The notes: a model not told the origin generated them from the sequence alone. A stretch of DNA of 64,000 bases from an alpha proteobacterium SCGC AAA536-G10 (GCA_000384615.1 ARQU01000010.1:24654-88653), one strand, 5' to 3'. Counted from the stretch's first letter, positions 17,854 through 27,843 are shown. Translations and numbers: made by a program.

Positions 17854-19917
17854 ATGAACAACATTGAAAAATTAAATTATAATATTTCAAATTCTTTGAA
17901 ATCTAATTTTAATTTAAAATCTGAATTTATTCCTACTGGAGACCAGCCACAAGCTATAGACGAGTTGATTTCTGGTGTTAATAATAATGAAAAAGATCAA
18001 GTTTTACTTGGTGTTACAGGTTCAGGTAAAACTTTTACTATGGCCCATGTCATTAATTCACTAAATAGACCAGCGTTAGTAATGGCTCCCAATAAAACTC
18101 TTGCAGCGCAACTGTATGGAGAAATGAAAGATTTTTTCCCTGAAAATGCTGTTGAGTATTTTGTGTCATACTATGACTATTATCAACCAGAGGCATATGT
18201 CCCTCGTTCAGACACATATATAGAAAAAGAATCAAGTATTAATGATCAAATTGACAGAATGCGCCATTCTGCAACAAGAGCTCTACTTGAAAGAAAAGAT
18301 GTTATTATTGTTGCATCGGTATCCTGTATTTATGGTATTGGATCAGTAGAAACATATTCAAAAATGACGATGACTTTAAAAGAAGGACAAGATTTTCCAC
18401 GACAAAATTTATTAAGACAATTTACTGAACTACAATACACTAGAAACGACATGTCCTTTGTGAGAGGTACATTTAGAGTAAGAGGAGATATAATAGAGAT
18501 ATTTCCAGCGCACTTAGAAACTGTTGCTTGGAGAATCACTTTATTCGGTGATGAAATTGAAAATTTATTTGAGGTAGATGCTTTAACAGGGCAGAAACTT
18601 TCAAAATTAAGTTCGATAAAAATTTATGCTAACTCTCATTATGTCACACCAAGACCAACTTTAAATGAAGCTATAAAGTCTATAAAAGAGGAGTTAAAAC
18701 ATCATTTAGATTTCTTGTACAAAAGTAATAAATTAGTTGAAGCACAAAGACTTGAGCAACGAACTAATTTTGATCTAGAAATGATGCTTGCTGCTGGGAC
18801 ATGTCCAGGAATAGAAAACTACAGCAGATACCTGTCAGGTAGAAATCCTGGTGAACCTCCACCTACTCTTTTTGAATATTTACCTGACGATGCACTAGTG
18901 TTTACAGATGAAAGCCATATAACAGTAAGTCAAATAGGTGCAATGTATAAAGGTGATTTTAGAAGAAAATCTACTTTATCAGAATATGGTTTTAGGTTAC
19001 CTTCTTGCTTGGATAACCGACCTTTAAAATTTGAAGAATGGGAAGCTTTTAGACCTCATACTATTCATGTTTCAGCCACTCCTGGAGAGTGGGAACTTAA
19101 TAAAACAAATGGTATATTTATTGAACAATCAGTTAGACCTACTGGTCTTATAGATCCTAAAATAACTATAAAACCTACTAAAACTCAAGTTGATGATTTA
19201 ATTCATGAAACAAAGTTACAATCAAAAAAAGGAAATAGAGTTTTAATTACCACACTAACAAAAAAAATGGCTGAAGCTTTGAGTGAGTATATGTTTGAAG
19301 CTGGTTTAAAAGTAAGGTACATTCACTCAGACGTAGATACACTAGAACGTATTGAAATAATAAGAGATTTGAGATTAGGAATTTTTGATGCGCTAATAGG
19401 AATTAATCTTTTAAGAGAAGGTTTAGATATTCCAGAGTGCGCACTAGTTGCTATATTAGATGCTGATAAAGAGGGATATCTTAGATCAAAAACATCACTT
19501 ATTCAAACCATAGGACGTGCAGCAAGACATGTTGAAGGTAATGTCATATTATATGCCGATACAATAACTGGATCAATGCAGTACGCGATCGATGAGACAA
19601 ACAGAAGAAGAAAAAAACAAATTGATTATAACATAAAGAATAAAATAACTCCAAAAACAGTTATTAGTAAAATTTCTAATATATTAGAAAATCTTAGTGA
19701 CGAAAGTGAAGAGAATAAAAGTTCTAAACATGTTGGAAAAAGTATAAAGCAATCCATTCAAGAGCTTCAATCAGAGATGGAAAAAGCAGCAAGCAACCTT
19801 GAATTTGAAGAGGCTGCAAAAATTAGAGATAAAATAAAAATCTTGGAACAAAAAGAATTAGGATTGATGGTTGCTCCTAAAGAAAATTTTAAAAGTAAAT
19901 ATAGTAAAAAGAAGTAA
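17854..19917 (+). CDS. uvrB: excinuclease ABC subunit B
   Basis: A 687-residue damage-recognition helicase-like subunit of nucleotide excision repair. Walker A is '[14 protein letters not shown]' (around residues 52-66), the beta-hairpin is '[47 protein letters not shown]', and motifs '[20 protein letters not shown]', '[10 protein letters not shown]', '[26 protein letters not shown]' and 'QTIGRAARH' follow. The C-terminal UVR domain is '[30 protein letters not shown]'. It is followed by uvrC after 44 bases. No GAAC-N7-GAAC or GTTC-N7-GTTC SOS box is visible upstream. Confidence 0.98.
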   Translation: MNNIEKLNYNISNSLKSNFNLKSEFIPTGDQPQAIDELISGVNNNEKDQVLLGVTGSGKTFTMAHVINSLNRPALVMAPNKTLAAQLYGEMKDFFPENAVEYFVSYYDYYQPEAYVPRSDTYIEKESSINDQIDRMRHSATRALLERKDVIIVASVSCIYGIGSVETYSKMTMTLKEGQDFPRQNLLRQFTELQYTRNDMSFVRGTFRVRGDIIEIFPAHLETVAWRITLFGDEIENLFEVDALTGQKLSKLSSIKIYANSHYVTPRPTLNEAIKSIKEELKHHLDFLYKSNKLVEAQRLEQRTNFDLEMMLAAGTCPGIENYSRYLSGRNPGEPPPTLFEYLPDDALVFTDESHITVSQIGAMYKGDFRRKSTLSEYGFRLPSCLDNRPLKFEEWEAFRPHTIHVSATPGEWELNKTNGIFIEQSVRPTGLIDPKITIKPTKTQVDDLIHETKLQSKKGNRVLITTLTKKMAEALSEYMFEAGLKVRYIHSDVDTLERIEIIRDLRLGIFDALIGINLLREGLDIPECALVAILDADKEGYLRSKTSLIQTIGRAARHVEGNVILYADTITGSMQYAIDETNRRRKKQIDYNIKNKITPKTVISKISNILENLSDESEENKSSKHVGKSIKQSIQELQSEMEKAASNLEFEEAAKIRDKIKILEQKELGLMVAPKENFKSKYSKKK

Positions 19918-19961
19918 ACACACTATTTATTAAAATTAATTTAAGGTGCAAAATATACCAG

Positions 19962-21839
19962 ATGAAAAAAAAGACCAAACCTTCTCTTAGAAATGGGATT
20001 GAAGTTATAAAAAATGAATTAATAACAATTCCTGATAAATCTGGAATTTATCAGATGTTGGGAGAAAACGAAGAGTATTTATATATTGGCAAAGCAAAAA
20101 ATCTGAAAAATAGAGTTAGTTTTTACACTCAGCCAAAAAGACTTAACTCAAGACTAACGTACATGGTCTCAAGTACAGTTAAAATGGAGATCATTATTAC
20201 GTCGTCTGAAGTTGAAGCTCTATTATTAGAGTCGAATTTAATTAAAAAATTTGAACCAATTTACAATATATTACTTAAGGACGACAAAAGTTTTAGTTCT
20301 ATATTATTTAATTTGTCACATCCATTTCCTCAAATATCTTCTCATCGAGGATCAAGAACTATTAGAGGAGAATACTTTGGACCATTTGTATCTAAAAAAA
20401 CGATTTACAAAACAATTGAGACATTGCAAAAGGCATTTTTACTTAGAACTTGCAATGATAATATATTCAAATCAAGAACTAGACCCTGTCTACAATATCA
20501 AATAAAAAGATGTAGTGCTCCTTGTGTCAATTTTATATCTGAAAAAAATTACAAAAAAACTGTAGTTGACGCCAAAAACTTTCTAAATGGGAGATCAAAA
20601 AAAATAAAACAAAGTTTAATAGACAAAATGTATAATGCGTCTAATAAACAAAACTTTGAAGCTGCGGCAATTTTTAGAAATAGAGTTAAAGCTCTAACAG
20701 AAGTAAATGCAAGTCAAAACATTAATATACCAAACGTTAAAAATATTGATTTTTTAGTAATAAAAAAAATTGATAATAAAGTCGTAATTCAAATGACTAT
20801 TATTAGGAACGGTTGTAACTACGGATCAAAATCTTATTTTCCTAATCCTGGAAGAATTGGAATTGATGTTAATGAAAATGAAATCATGCAAGCATTTATA
20901 TGCCAATTCTACGAAAAAAATATTCCAGCAGAGAGTATACTTGTTAATGAATATCCTAAAGATAAATACCTCATTGAAGAATTTCTGAGAACAAAACATG
21001 CATTTAAAGTTGAAATTGATTCTCCTCAAAGAGGTAAAAAATTAGAACTTATTAATTCTACATTAAAAAATGCTGAAGAAAACCTTAACAGAAAAATCTA
21101 TGAGAAATCATCAAATCAAAAAAATTTATTAAAACTTCAAGATGTTTTCCATTTTAGAAAGAAAATAAAAAAATTAGAAGTGTATGACAACTCTCACAAT
21201 CAAGGCAAATCACCTGTAGGTGCAATGATAGCTTTTAATGAGGATGGTTTTTTGAAATCGCTATATAGAAAGTATAATATAAATTCAGAGTACAAAAACA
21301 AAAATTCATTAAAAAACTCTGAAACTCTTAATAATAATGATTATTTAATGATGAAAGAGGTCATTGAAAGAAGATTTACTGGCAAATCTTCTTCAAATTA
21401 TCCTGATTTATTAATAATTGACGGAGGAAAAGGTCATTTGAATATTGTTTTATCCGTCCTTAAAAAATTAAAAGTTGACAATATTGAAGTATTAGCAGTT
21501 TCTAAGGGTATAAAAAGAAATGCAGGAAGAGAAAACTTTTATACCAAGTATAACGATAAAATTATATTTGAAAAAGATGACACAATTTTATTTTTTCTTC
21601 AAAAACTTAGAGATGAAGTTCACAGATACGCCATTACTGGCCATAGACTTAAAAGTAAAAAAAGATTGTTTCAAAACCCCTTAGATGAAATAGATGGTAT
21701 AGGTGCTAAAAGAAAGAAATCATTGCTTGATGAATTCGGTTCAGCAAAAGCTGTTGGAACAGCTAGTGTAAAGGATTTATTAAAAGTTGAAGGAATTAAC
21801 AAGTCAACAGCACAGAAAGTATTTAACTTTTTTAATTAA
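19962..21839 (+). CDS. uvrC: excinuclease ABC subunit C
   Basis: A 625-residue dual-incision nuclease of excision repair. The N-terminal GIY-YIG domain is 'PDKSGIYQMLGENEEYLYIGKAKNLKNRVSFY' (residues 22-55), the cysteine-rich segment 'RTRPCLQYQIKRCSAPCVN' follows near 170-190, a UVR helix is 'MYNASNKQNFEAAAIFRNRVKAL', and the C-terminal RNase H-like domain has 'LEVYDNSHNQGKSPVGAMIAF' and 'LLIIDGGKGHLNI'. The tail 'IDGIGAKRKKSLLDEFGSAKAVGTASVKDLLKVEGINKSTAQKV' is the helix-hairpin-helix pair. It is directly downstream of uvrB. Confidence 0.98.
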   Translation: MKKKTKPSLRNGIEVIKNELITIPDKSGIYQMLGENEEYLYIGKAKNLKNRVSFYTQPKRLNSRLTYMVSSTVKMEIIITSSEVEALLLESNLIKKFEPIYNILLKDDKSFSSILFNLSHPFPQISSHRGSRTIRGEYFGPFVSKKTIYKTIETLQKAFLLRTCNDNIFKSRTRPCLQYQIKRCSAPCVNFISEKNYKKTVVDAKNFLNGRSKKIKQSLIDKMYNASNKQNFEAAAIFRNRVKALTEVNASQNINIPNVKNIDFLVIKKIDNKVVIQMTIIRNGCNYGSKSYFPNPGRIGIDVNENEIMQAFICQFYEKNIPAESILVNEYPKDKYLIEEFLRTKHAFKVEIDSPQRGKKLELINSTLKNAEENLNRKIYEKSSNQKNLLKLQDVFHFRKKIKKLEVYDNSHNQGKSPVGAMIAFNEDGFLKSLYRKYNINSEYKNKNSLKNSETLNNNDYLMMKEVIERRFTGKSSSNYPDLLIIDGGKGHLNIVLSVLKKLKVDNIEVLAVSKGIKRNAGRENFYTKYNDKIIFEKDDTILFFLQKLRDEVHRYAITGHRLKSKKRLFQNPLDEIDGIGAKRKKSLLDEFGSAKAVGTASVKDLLKVEGINKSTAQKVFNFFN

Positions 21840-21910
21840 TAATAATTGCTTAACTATAATAGATTTTACCTTTAATGTAGTAGCAAAATAGATATTAACT
21901 AAGGCTATTA

Positions 21911-22513
21911 ATGCTAAAAGAACGTTTAATTAAAAGCACAATACCTAATTGTTTAACATTGTTTAGATGTTTAACAGCATTAGTACTTCCTTTAATTGTT
22001 ATCTATGGAGGTGAAATAGGTGCAATAGTTGCAACTCCTTTGTTAATTTTAGCTGGAATGACTGACTATTTCGATGGTTTTTATGCTAGAAAATATAAAG
22101 TTATTTCCAATTTTGGAAAAATTCTAGATCCAATTGCTGATAAACTTTTGGTAATTGGATTAATTTTTGCTTTAGGTTCAGAGCACATGTTTGAATATAA
22201 TTACGCTTTTATACCTGCACTTATAATCGTTTTGAGAGAAATTTTAATTAGTGGTATAAGAGAAAGTATTGCTGGTTATGATACAGCCTTAGAAGTAACC
22301 TTTCTTTCAAAATGGAAGACTACAATACAACTAATTGCCTGTGGCAGTTTTTTAGTTTGGCGAACAAATACTTTTTCCTATAATGTAGAAGCATTAGGCA
22401 TCATTTCATATACTTTACTATGGGTTGCAGCCATAATTACTTTGATAACTGGAATTCAATATATTATGAAATTAGTTTTATTTTTTAAAAATAATAAAAA
22501 TGAGAGTGAATAA
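21911..22513 (+). CDS. pgsA: CDP-diacylglycerol-glycerol-3-phosphate 3-phosphatidyltransferase
   Basis: A 200-residue CDP-alcohol phosphatidyltransferase making phosphatidylglycerol phosphate in the inner membrane. The signature D(x)2DG(x)2AR(x)8G(x)3D(x)3D is present as 'DYFDGFYARKYKVISNFGKILDPIADKLL' (around residues 53-81). Four or five hydrophobic segments are visible, including the N-terminal 'LFRCLTALVLPLIVIYG' and C-terminal 'ISYTLLWVAAIITLITGIQYI'. Its stop TAA overlaps the moaD ATG by one base (TAATG), so the two are translationally coupled, an arrangement common in alphaproteobacteria after uvrC. Confidence 0.96.
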   Translation: MLKERLIKSTIPNCLTLFRCLTALVLPLIVIYGGEIGAIVATPLLILAGMTDYFDGFYARKYKVISNFGKILDPIADKLLVIGLIFALGSEHMFEYNYAFIPALIIVLREILISGIRESIAGYDTALEVTFLSKWKTTIQLIACGSFLVWRTNTFSYNVEALGIISYTLLWVAAIITLITGIQYIMKLVLFFKNNKNESE

Positions 22514-22764
22514 TGGTTATAAAATATTTTTCTTGGATTAAAGAACATATTGGTAAGTCAGAAGAACTTATTGAACTACCTGATAATGTGAAAAACGTAA
22601 GTGAGCTTATTAATTACTTAAATAATTTAAACGATGATTACAAAAAAGTTTTTGTAAAAAAAGATTTAATTAAAATTGCTGTAAACAGAACATATTGCTC
22701 TGTTGAAACAAAAATAAGTAATAATGATGAAATAGCTTTTTTCCCCCCTGTGACAGGAGGGTAA
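22513..22764 (+). CDS. moaD: molybdopterin synthase sulfur-carrier subunit
   Basis: An 83-residue ubiquitin-fold protein that carries the thiocarboxylate sulfur for molybdopterin formation. It begins 'VIKYFSWIKEHIGKSEELIELPDNVKNVSELINYL' and ends with the required double glycine, 'EIAFFPPVTGG'. It overlaps pgsA by one base and is immediately followed by moaE. The last two codons (GGA GGG) double as the core of the moaE ribosome-binding site. Confidence 0.96.
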   Translation: MVIKYFSWIKEHIGKSEELIELPDNVKNVSELINYLNNLNDDYKKVFVKKDLIKIAVNRTYCSVETKISNNDEIAFFPPVTGG

Positions 22765-22767
22765 ATG
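22754..22767 (+). promoter_or_regulatory. moaE ribosome-binding site inside the moaD Gly-Gly tail
   Basis: ACAGGAGGGTAAATG contains a near-perfect AGGAGG core that is read in frame as the GGA GGG codons for the terminal glycines of MoaD, followed directly by TAA and the moaE ATG at 22765. Spacing from the core to ATG is short (about 4 bases). The overlap would couple MoaD termination to MoaE initiation, matching the 1:1 stoichiometry of the heterotetramer. Confidence 0.7.
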
Positions 22768-23241
22768 GATAAAAAAACAACAATACCATTTAAAATCAAA
22801 ATACAGAATGAAGATTTTGATGTTTCAGAAGAGACTAAAATTTTACGAGAAAATCTAACAGGTGCAATTGTAAATTTTGTTGGCGTTGTGAGAGGTTTTG
22901 ATGAAAGAAATAATAGTTTAATAGATTCAATGACACTTGAGCATTATCCTGGAATGACTGAATTAGAAATTGAAAAAATTGTTAAACAAAGTTGTGAAAG
23001 ATGGAATATTACTGGAGTAACTGTAATACATAGAGTTGGGAAATTATTACCCTCAGATCAAATTGTTTTTGTTGGTGTGTCTGCAAAACATAGACAAAAT
23101 GCTTTCGATAGTTGTAATTTCATAATGGATTGGCTAAAAACAAAAGCTCCTTTTTGGAAGGTTGAAGAAAATAACAATCAAAAAAAATGGGTTGATTATA
23201 ATTTGTCTGACGACGAAGCAACAAAAAAATGGGTTGTTTAA
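22765..23241 (+). CDS. moaE: molybdopterin synthase catalytic subunit
   Basis: A 158-residue catalytic subunit that adds dithiolene sulfurs to cyclic pyranopterin monophosphate together with MoaD. Visible motifs: 'GAIVNFVGVVRGFDERN', 'LEHYPGMTELEIEKI', 'VTVIHRVGKLLPSDQIVFVGVSAKHRQNAFDSCNFIMDWLKTKAPFWKVEE' with the active-site lysines in 'KTKAPFWK'. It starts directly after the moaD stop. Supplies cofactor for enzymes such as MsrP in this window. It converges on ilvE with a 7-base gap. Confidence 0.97.
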   Translation: MDKKTTIPFKIKIQNEDFDVSEETKILRENLTGAIVNFVGVVRGFDERNNSLIDSMTLEHYPGMTELEIEKIVKQSCERWNITGVTVIHRVGKLLPSDQIVFVGVSAKHRQNAFDSCNFIMDWLKTKAPFWKVEENNNQKKWVDYNLSDDEATKKWVV

Positions 23242-23248
23242 AATTTTT

Positions 23249-24127
23249 CTAACCACCATTAACTAAATTTGAATATGCTTTTGTTAATTTTAAACAAAAT
23301 TCAGCTGGTTTAAACTTGTAATCTCCAATTGATCGAACTGGAGTAACTTCTGCCGCTGTACCTGTCAAAAAACATTCTTGAGCCTCAGCCATTTCTTCCG
23401 GCATAATTTTTCGTTCAATAATCTCAATACCATTTTCTTCCGCAAGTTTTATAACTGTTCTTCTTGTAATTCCATCTAGAAAGCAATCAGCTAACGGCGT
23501 ATGAAGTTTTCCATCTGGCATTCTAAAAAATACATTAGCGCCTGTTGCCTCAGCAACTTGGCCCCTATAATCTAACATTAGTGCGTCACTGTAACCTTTT
23601 GCTTCTGCTTCATGTTTAGATAGTGTACAAATCATGTATAAACCTGCAGCTTTAGCATGAACGGGTCCACATTCAGGACTTGGGCGTCTCCACTTAGCAA
23701 TATCAAGTTTGATCCCTTGCATTTTTTGATCTGGATCGAAATAACTTGGCCATTCCCAAACAGCAATAGCTACATTTATTTTGGTTGACTGTGCAGAAAC
23801 AGCCATCATTTCACTACCTCTCCAAACTACTGGTCTAACATAAGCATCTGACAATGAATTTTTCTCAAGCAAAAGATCTTTTGCTCTTTCTATTTCATTT
23901 TTTGAATAAGGTATTTCCATGTCAAGTGAGTTGGCGGAGTTAAACAACCGCTCAGTATGTTTCTTTGTTTCAAAAATTTTGCCTTTATATGCTCTTTCAC
24001 CTTCAAAAACACAACTAGCATAATGTAAACCATGATTTAATACATGAATGTTAGCTGTTTTCCATTCAACTAAATTTCCATTATACCATATGTAGCCATC
24101 ACGATTATCAAATGAAAAGTTATCCAA
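23249..24127 (-). CDS. ilvE: branched-chain-amino-acid aminotransferase
   Basis: A 292-residue class IV PLP aminotransferase for the last step of valine, leucine and isoleucine synthesis and their first catabolic step. 'GYIWYNGNLVEWKTANIHVLNHGLHYASCVFEGERAY' opens the fold, 'HAKAAGLYMICTLSKHEAEAKGYSDALMLDYRGQVAEATGANVFF' contains the PLP lysine (HAKA) and the GxxxEATGAN loop, and 'CFLTGTAAEVTPVRSIGDY' is the class IV C-terminal motif. The start is a TTG at 24127 preceded by AGGAGG (complement of 24136-24141) at 8 bases. It diverges from the response regulator. Confidence 0.96.
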   Translation of the reverse strand: MDNFSFDNRDGYIWYNGNLVEWKTANIHVLNHGLHYASCVFEGERAYKGKIFETKKHTERLFNSANSLDMEIPYSKNEIERAKDLLLEKNSLSDAYVRPVVWRGSEMMAVSAQSTKINVAIAVWEWPSYFDPDQKMQGIKLDIAKWRRPSPECGPVHAKAAGLYMICTLSKHEAEAKGYSDALMLDYRGQVAEATGANVFFRMPDGKLHTPLADCFLDGITRRTVIKLAEENGIEIIERKIMPEEMAEAQECFLTGTAAEVTPVRSIGDYKFKPAEFCLKLTKAYSNLVNGG

Positions 24128-24299
24128 GAAAAATTCCTCCTAATTTACACATAATTTATAATCCACATTATAATTAAATAATCAAATATTAAGAAATAAG
24201 TTTTGTAATTAATTAAGTATTTTAGTATTTTTATCTTTTTAAAGATTTATTACTGGGTAAATATAATAAATTCAATGCGGACTGACCTGTTTTTGTAAA
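24128..24299. other. divergent intergenic region ilvE / response regulator
   Basis: A 172-base gap between divergent starts. Apart from the ilvE ribosome-binding site (24136-24141) I see only AT-rich sequence with no clear hairpin, riboswitch or -35/-10 pair. Promoters for both genes must lie here. Confidence 0.5.
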
Positions 24300-25028
24300 A
24301 TGCATAATCAAGATCTAAAAAAATTATATTTTCATATTTTAATAATTGATGATGATCAGAAAATTAGACAATTACTAAAAAAATTTTTGGAAAATAATAA
24401 TTTTCGAGTTTCTGACGCTGAAAATACCCAGAAAGCTAAAAAAATTATGGAAACATTAATTTTTGACTTATTGGTTGTCGATATAATGATGCCAGGACAA
24501 AATGGTCTGGATTTTTTAAAAGAAATTAGACAAACAAATTCAATACCAACTCTTATGTTAACAGCTATGTCAAACCCTGAAGATAGACTTGATGGTCTTG
24601 AGTATGGTGCTGACGATTATATGACGAAACCATTTGAACCAAGAGAATTATTACTAAGAATACAAAATATACTTAAAAGACGTCCTGAAAATCTTAAGAA
24701 AACTAATATTGAAGATAATACTAGATTCGGCCCATTTTCTTTTAATCAAAAATCTTTAAACTTATATAAAAATGATTTACCTGTTTATCTAACTACATCT
24801 GAGCAAAAATTATTAAATTGTTTTTGTAAATCTCCAAATAAAGCCTTTTCTAGAGATGATATTAATGACTCACTTGGTGGCAATATGGAAACTAGATCTA
24901 TTGATGTGGCTATTGCAAGAATAAGACGTAAAATAGAAGACGATCAAAGATACCCTATATATCTCCAAACCGTAAGAGGTATAGGCTGGATGCTGCATAC
25001 TCACGATGATAGAATTAATAATGATTAA
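24300..25028 (+). CDS. OmpR-family response regulator
   Basis: A 242-residue two-component regulator. The receiver domain has the acidic pair in 'ILIIDDDQKIRQLLKKFLE', phosphoacceptor Asp61 in 'LLVVDIMMPGQNGLDFLKEI', the conserved Thr in 'TLMLTAMS' and Lys in 'GADDYMTKPFEPRELLLRI'. The C-terminal winged helix reads 'YLTTSEQKLLNCFCKSPNKAFSRDDI' and 'RSIDVAIARIRRKIEDDQRYPIYLQTVRGIGWML'. It is followed after 15 bases by its histidine kinase. Alphaproteobacterial relatives include the PetR/OmpR-like regulators; targets are unknown. Confidence 0.95.
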   Translation: MHNQDLKKLYFHILIIDDDQKIRQLLKKFLENNNFRVSDAENTQKAKKIMETLIFDLLVVDIMMPGQNGLDFLKEIRQTNSIPTLMLTAMSNPEDRLDGLEYGADDYMTKPFEPRELLLRIQNILKRRPENLKKTNIEDNTRFGPFSFNQKSLNLYKNDLPVYLTTSEQKLLNCFCKSPNKAFSRDDINDSLGGNMETRSIDVAIARIRRKIEDDQRYPIYLQTVRGIGWMLHTHDDRINND

Positions 25029-25043
25029 AAAAAAGTATAGATT

Positions 25044-26354
25044 ATGAGATTGCGCGACATAACACCAAAAAGTTTATTTGGAAGAATGTTGGCTATTATA
25101 CTTGTTCCAATAATTCTTGTTCAAATTATTTCTGTGTCAATTTTCTATGAAAGACACTGGGATTGGGTATCTAGACATATGTCTAAAAATTTAGCAAAAG
25201 ATTTAGGTTTATTAATTGACGAGCTTGGGAACGAACCCTCAAAAGATCAAAGGGCGTTGTCAGCTGTTAGAGCGAGACAATACTTTGATATTATTTTCTA
25301 CTGGTTGGAAGGAGGTATATTAAAACCTAATCAATCATTTAGTGCTAAATTTAAAAATTTTCGATCATCTTTGGAATCTAGAATAAAGGAACCTTTCTAT
25401 TTATCTGCTATCGAAAATTCAAGACAATTTTATGTAGATATACAATTAGCAAATGGAATAGTTAGAATGCATATAGATAATAAAAGGTTATTTGTTCCTA
25501 CGGGCATTACTTTTATTATGTGGTCAGTAGGTGCATCAGTAATACTTTTTTCTATAGCAATTATTTTCCTAAGAAAACAAGTGAGCCCAATATTAAGACT
25601 GGCAAAAGCAGCACGTCAAATTGGTTTTGGTAGGGAGGTGGAAAATTATAATATTGAAGGCGCAACAGAAGTAAGGATAGCGGGAAGAGCATTTCAAGCT
25701 ATGAGACATAGAATAAATAAACAAATTTCAGAGAAAACTTCATTATTAGCGGGAGTAAGTCATGACCTAAAAACCCCACTAACTAGGATGAGGCTTCAAT
25801 TAGCAGTTATGGAAAACAATAAAGAGATTAGAGAAGATTTTGAAAAAGAGCTAGTAGAATTAGAAAAAATGATTGATGGCTATTTAGATTTTGCAAGAAA
25901 TGAACGAGAAGAAGAAATGGTTGATGCGAGTTTATTTAAATTACTACAACAAGCCGCTAAAACCTCTGACCCAAATGGAGAAAAAATTAATATTGCAGTA
26001 CCAGCAGATAATATTCCTATTTTTCCAATTCAAGTACAGTCAATAAGACGAGCTCTGATAAATTTATTTACAAATGCAATAAGATATGCAGGTAAAGCAA
26101 ATGCCCAAATTCAAATTTTTGATGATCATAGTGAAGTTATAATTGATGATAATGGCCCAGGAATACCTAGAGATAAAAGAGACGAGGTAATATTGCCGTT
26201 TACAAGATTGGATAATTCTAGAAATAATAAAACTGGTGGTACTGGACTAGGTTTATCAATTGCCAAGAATTCAGCACTTAATCATGGTGGAGAACTTATT
26301 TTAGAAGATAGTCCTTTAGGTGGGTTAAGAGTCAGATTATTACTACCTTTGTAG
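25044..26354 (+). CDS. EnvZ-like sensor histidine kinase
   Basis: A 436-residue membrane kinase paired with the upstream regulator. Transmembrane helices lie at about residues 13-33 and 153-175, flanking a periplasmic domain of about 120 residues. A HAMP-type linker precedes the H box 'LLAGVSHDLKTPLTRMRLQLAVM' with phosphorylated His240. The ATPase domain has 'INLFTNAIRYAG' (N box), 'VIIDDNGPGIPRDKRDEVILPFTRLD' (G1/F) and 'GGTGLGLSIAKN' (G2). The layout matches EnvZ. The signal is not deducible. Its 3' end overlaps the convergent TetR-like gene by 12 bases. Confidence 0.95.
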   Translation: MRLRDITPKSLFGRMLAIILVPIILVQIISVSIFYERHWDWVSRHMSKNLAKDLGLLIDELGNEPSKDQRALSAVRARQYFDIIFYWLEGGILKPNQSFSAKFKNFRSSLESRIKEPFYLSAIENSRQFYVDIQLANGIVRMHIDNKRLFVPTGITFIMWSVGASVILFSIAIIFLRKQVSPILRLAKAARQIGFGREVENYNIEGATEVRIAGRAFQAMRHRINKQISEKTSLLAGVSHDLKTPLTRMRLQLAVMENNKEIREDFEKELVELEKMIDGYLDFARNEREEEMVDASLFKLLQQAAKTSDPNGEKINIAVPADNIPIFPIQVQSIRRALINLFTNAIRYAGKANAQIQIFDDHSEVIIDDNGPGIPRDKRDEVILPFTRLDNSRNNKTGGTGLGLSIAKNSALNHGGELILEDSPLGGLRVRLLLPL

Positions 26355-26963
26355 TTGCTTTTTGATAATACCAGTAAAAAGACCAATATCTTCAATGTCT
26401 TTTAGATATTTATCTAAATATCTCAGAGTTGAATCGAGGTTGTTGTTTTCATCTTTTAAAAATACTTCCATTCCTTTTATAAAAACAATATTCAAAGCTA
26501 CAGATTTAATAGTTTTTAAACCACAATTTTGTTTGTTTTCAACCAGGTCTATAAGGTTATACATAAAAGAATAATTTTGTTGTAAAAGTTTAAAGAAGAT
26601 TTCAGTTTTACGATCTAATCCTTCACTAAAAATTTTTAAGGCAGGTCTATACTCTAAAAGCTTTTCAAACCTTAAAGTTAAGCCTTCTAAAATTTTGTCA
26701 TAAGTAGTTGATATTGCATCTTCATATATATCAATTTTAAATTCTTCTAAAGCTTCATTATCTAGTTTAGTAACAAGTATTTTTAAAAAAAAAAATGGGT
26801 TACGAACAAAATCTTTAGGTATTAGTTTTTTTGCTTCCTCATAGGAAACTTTACTTTTTGAACATAGCTCCTCTAGAGTTATTGAGTTTTTGTTTGAAGC
26901 ACTTAAAATTGAAAGATATGTTTTGCATAATTTCCATTTTAAATCTTTGTGTTTATTTTTCAT
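26343..26963 (-). CDS. TetR-like helix-turn-helix protein
   Basis: A 206-residue, mostly helical protein. The N-terminus 'LKWKLCKTYLSILSASNKNSITLEELCSKSKVSYEEAKKLIP' looks like a TetR-type DNA-binding domain (residues 8-50), followed by a long helical ligand-domain-like part. The family match is weak; related alphaproteobacterial proteins are often labelled TetR or COQ9-like. It follows proC by 8 bases on the same strand, in a block with YbjN and UbiK-like genes, and the UbiK neighbour makes a COQ9/ubiquinone link conceivable. That link is inference. Confidence 0.55.
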   Translation of the reverse strand: MKNKHKDLKWKLCKTYLSILSASNKNSITLEELCSKSKVSYEEAKKLIPKDFVRNPFFFLKILVTKLDNEALEEFKIDIYEDAISTTYDKILEGLTLRFEKLLEYRPALKIFSEGLDRKTEIFFKLLQQNYSFMYNLIDLVENKQNCGLKTIKSVALNIVFIKGMEVFLKDENNNLDSTLRYLDKYLKDIEDIGLFTGIIKKQLQR

Positions 26964-26971
26964 GTAACTAT

Positions 26972-27796
26972 TTAGCCATTAGAATTTAAATCTTTAGCTC
27001 TTTTTTTTGCAGCACTAACGGTATTTTCCAATAAATTATATAATCCATAATCCTTAGATGCAAGTATTTCTAAACCTGCTTCTGTTGTTCCGCCAGGACT
27101 GGTAACGTTTTCCTTTAATACCTTAGGATTAATATTTGACATTTCTAGCAATTTTGCCGAACCTATTATAGTTTCAATAGCTAATGCCTTTGCATTTTTT
27201 TTAGATAAACCTTGATTTAGCCCTATTTCAGATAATACCTCTGCAAAATAAAAAACATAAGCAGGACCAGATCCAGATATAGCAGTTACAACATCAATAA
27301 AAGATTCAGACTCTAAGAAAACTGCCTTGCCAAAAGCGTTTAATAAATCTTTTACATCAAGTAATTCTATTTTATTTACATTATTAGTTTTGCAATAACC
27401 AGTTACTCCAAAACCTACTGAAGCTGGTAAATTTGGCATTGCTCTAACAAGTTTTATATCTTTTTTAAGATTGAACTGAAACCAATCAAAAGAAAGGCCC
27501 GCAGCAATCGAAATAAATAGAGTCTTCGAAAAATTAATTCTAGAAAACGTCTTAATTGCTTCACTCATTTGTTGTGGCTTGACAGCAAGGAAAATAATAT
27601 CAATAGTTTCTACATCAACAAATTTTATTAATTGCGCAAAATTTTCATGTGTTTCAATACCATCATTAACTGCAGCACTTCTCAAAGAAGATTCTTTTTC
27701 AACCACAAAAAAATTAAAATTTAAACTTTTGAGCATCCAACCTTTTACAATGGATGATCCCATTTTTCCAAATCCAAATAAAACTACATTCTTCAT
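26972..27796 (-). CDS. proC: pyrroline-5-carboxylate reductase
   Basis: A 274-residue NAD(P)H-dependent enzyme for the last step of proline synthesis. The Rossmann motif is 'VVLFGFGKMGSSIVKGWM', with 'IDIIFLAVKPQQM', 'FISIAAGLSF', 'LVRAMPNLPASVGFGVTGYC' and the C-terminal signature 'DVVTAISGSGPAYVFYFAEVLSEIGLNQGLSKKNAKALA' plus 'KENVTSPGGTTEAGLEIL'. Located in a minus-strand run UbiK-like, YbjN, proC, TetR-like. A complete, normal-length gene. Confidence 0.97.
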   Translation of the reverse strand: MKNVVLFGFGKMGSSIVKGWMLKSLNFNFFVVEKESSLRSAAVNDGIETHENFAQLIKFVDVETIDIIFLAVKPQQMSEAIKTFSRINFSKTLFISIAAGLSFDWFQFNLKKDIKLVRAMPNLPASVGFGVTGYCKTNNVNKIELLDVKDLLNAFGKAVFLESESFIDVVTAISGSGPAYVFYFAEVLSEIGLNQGLSKKNAKALAIETIIGSAKLLEMSNINPKVLKENVTSPGGTTEAGLEILASKDYGLYNLLENTVSAAKKRAKDLNSNG

Positions 27797-27843
27797 ATTT
27801 TACCTAATATATTTTAACAATTATTTTTTGAGCATAACTAGAA

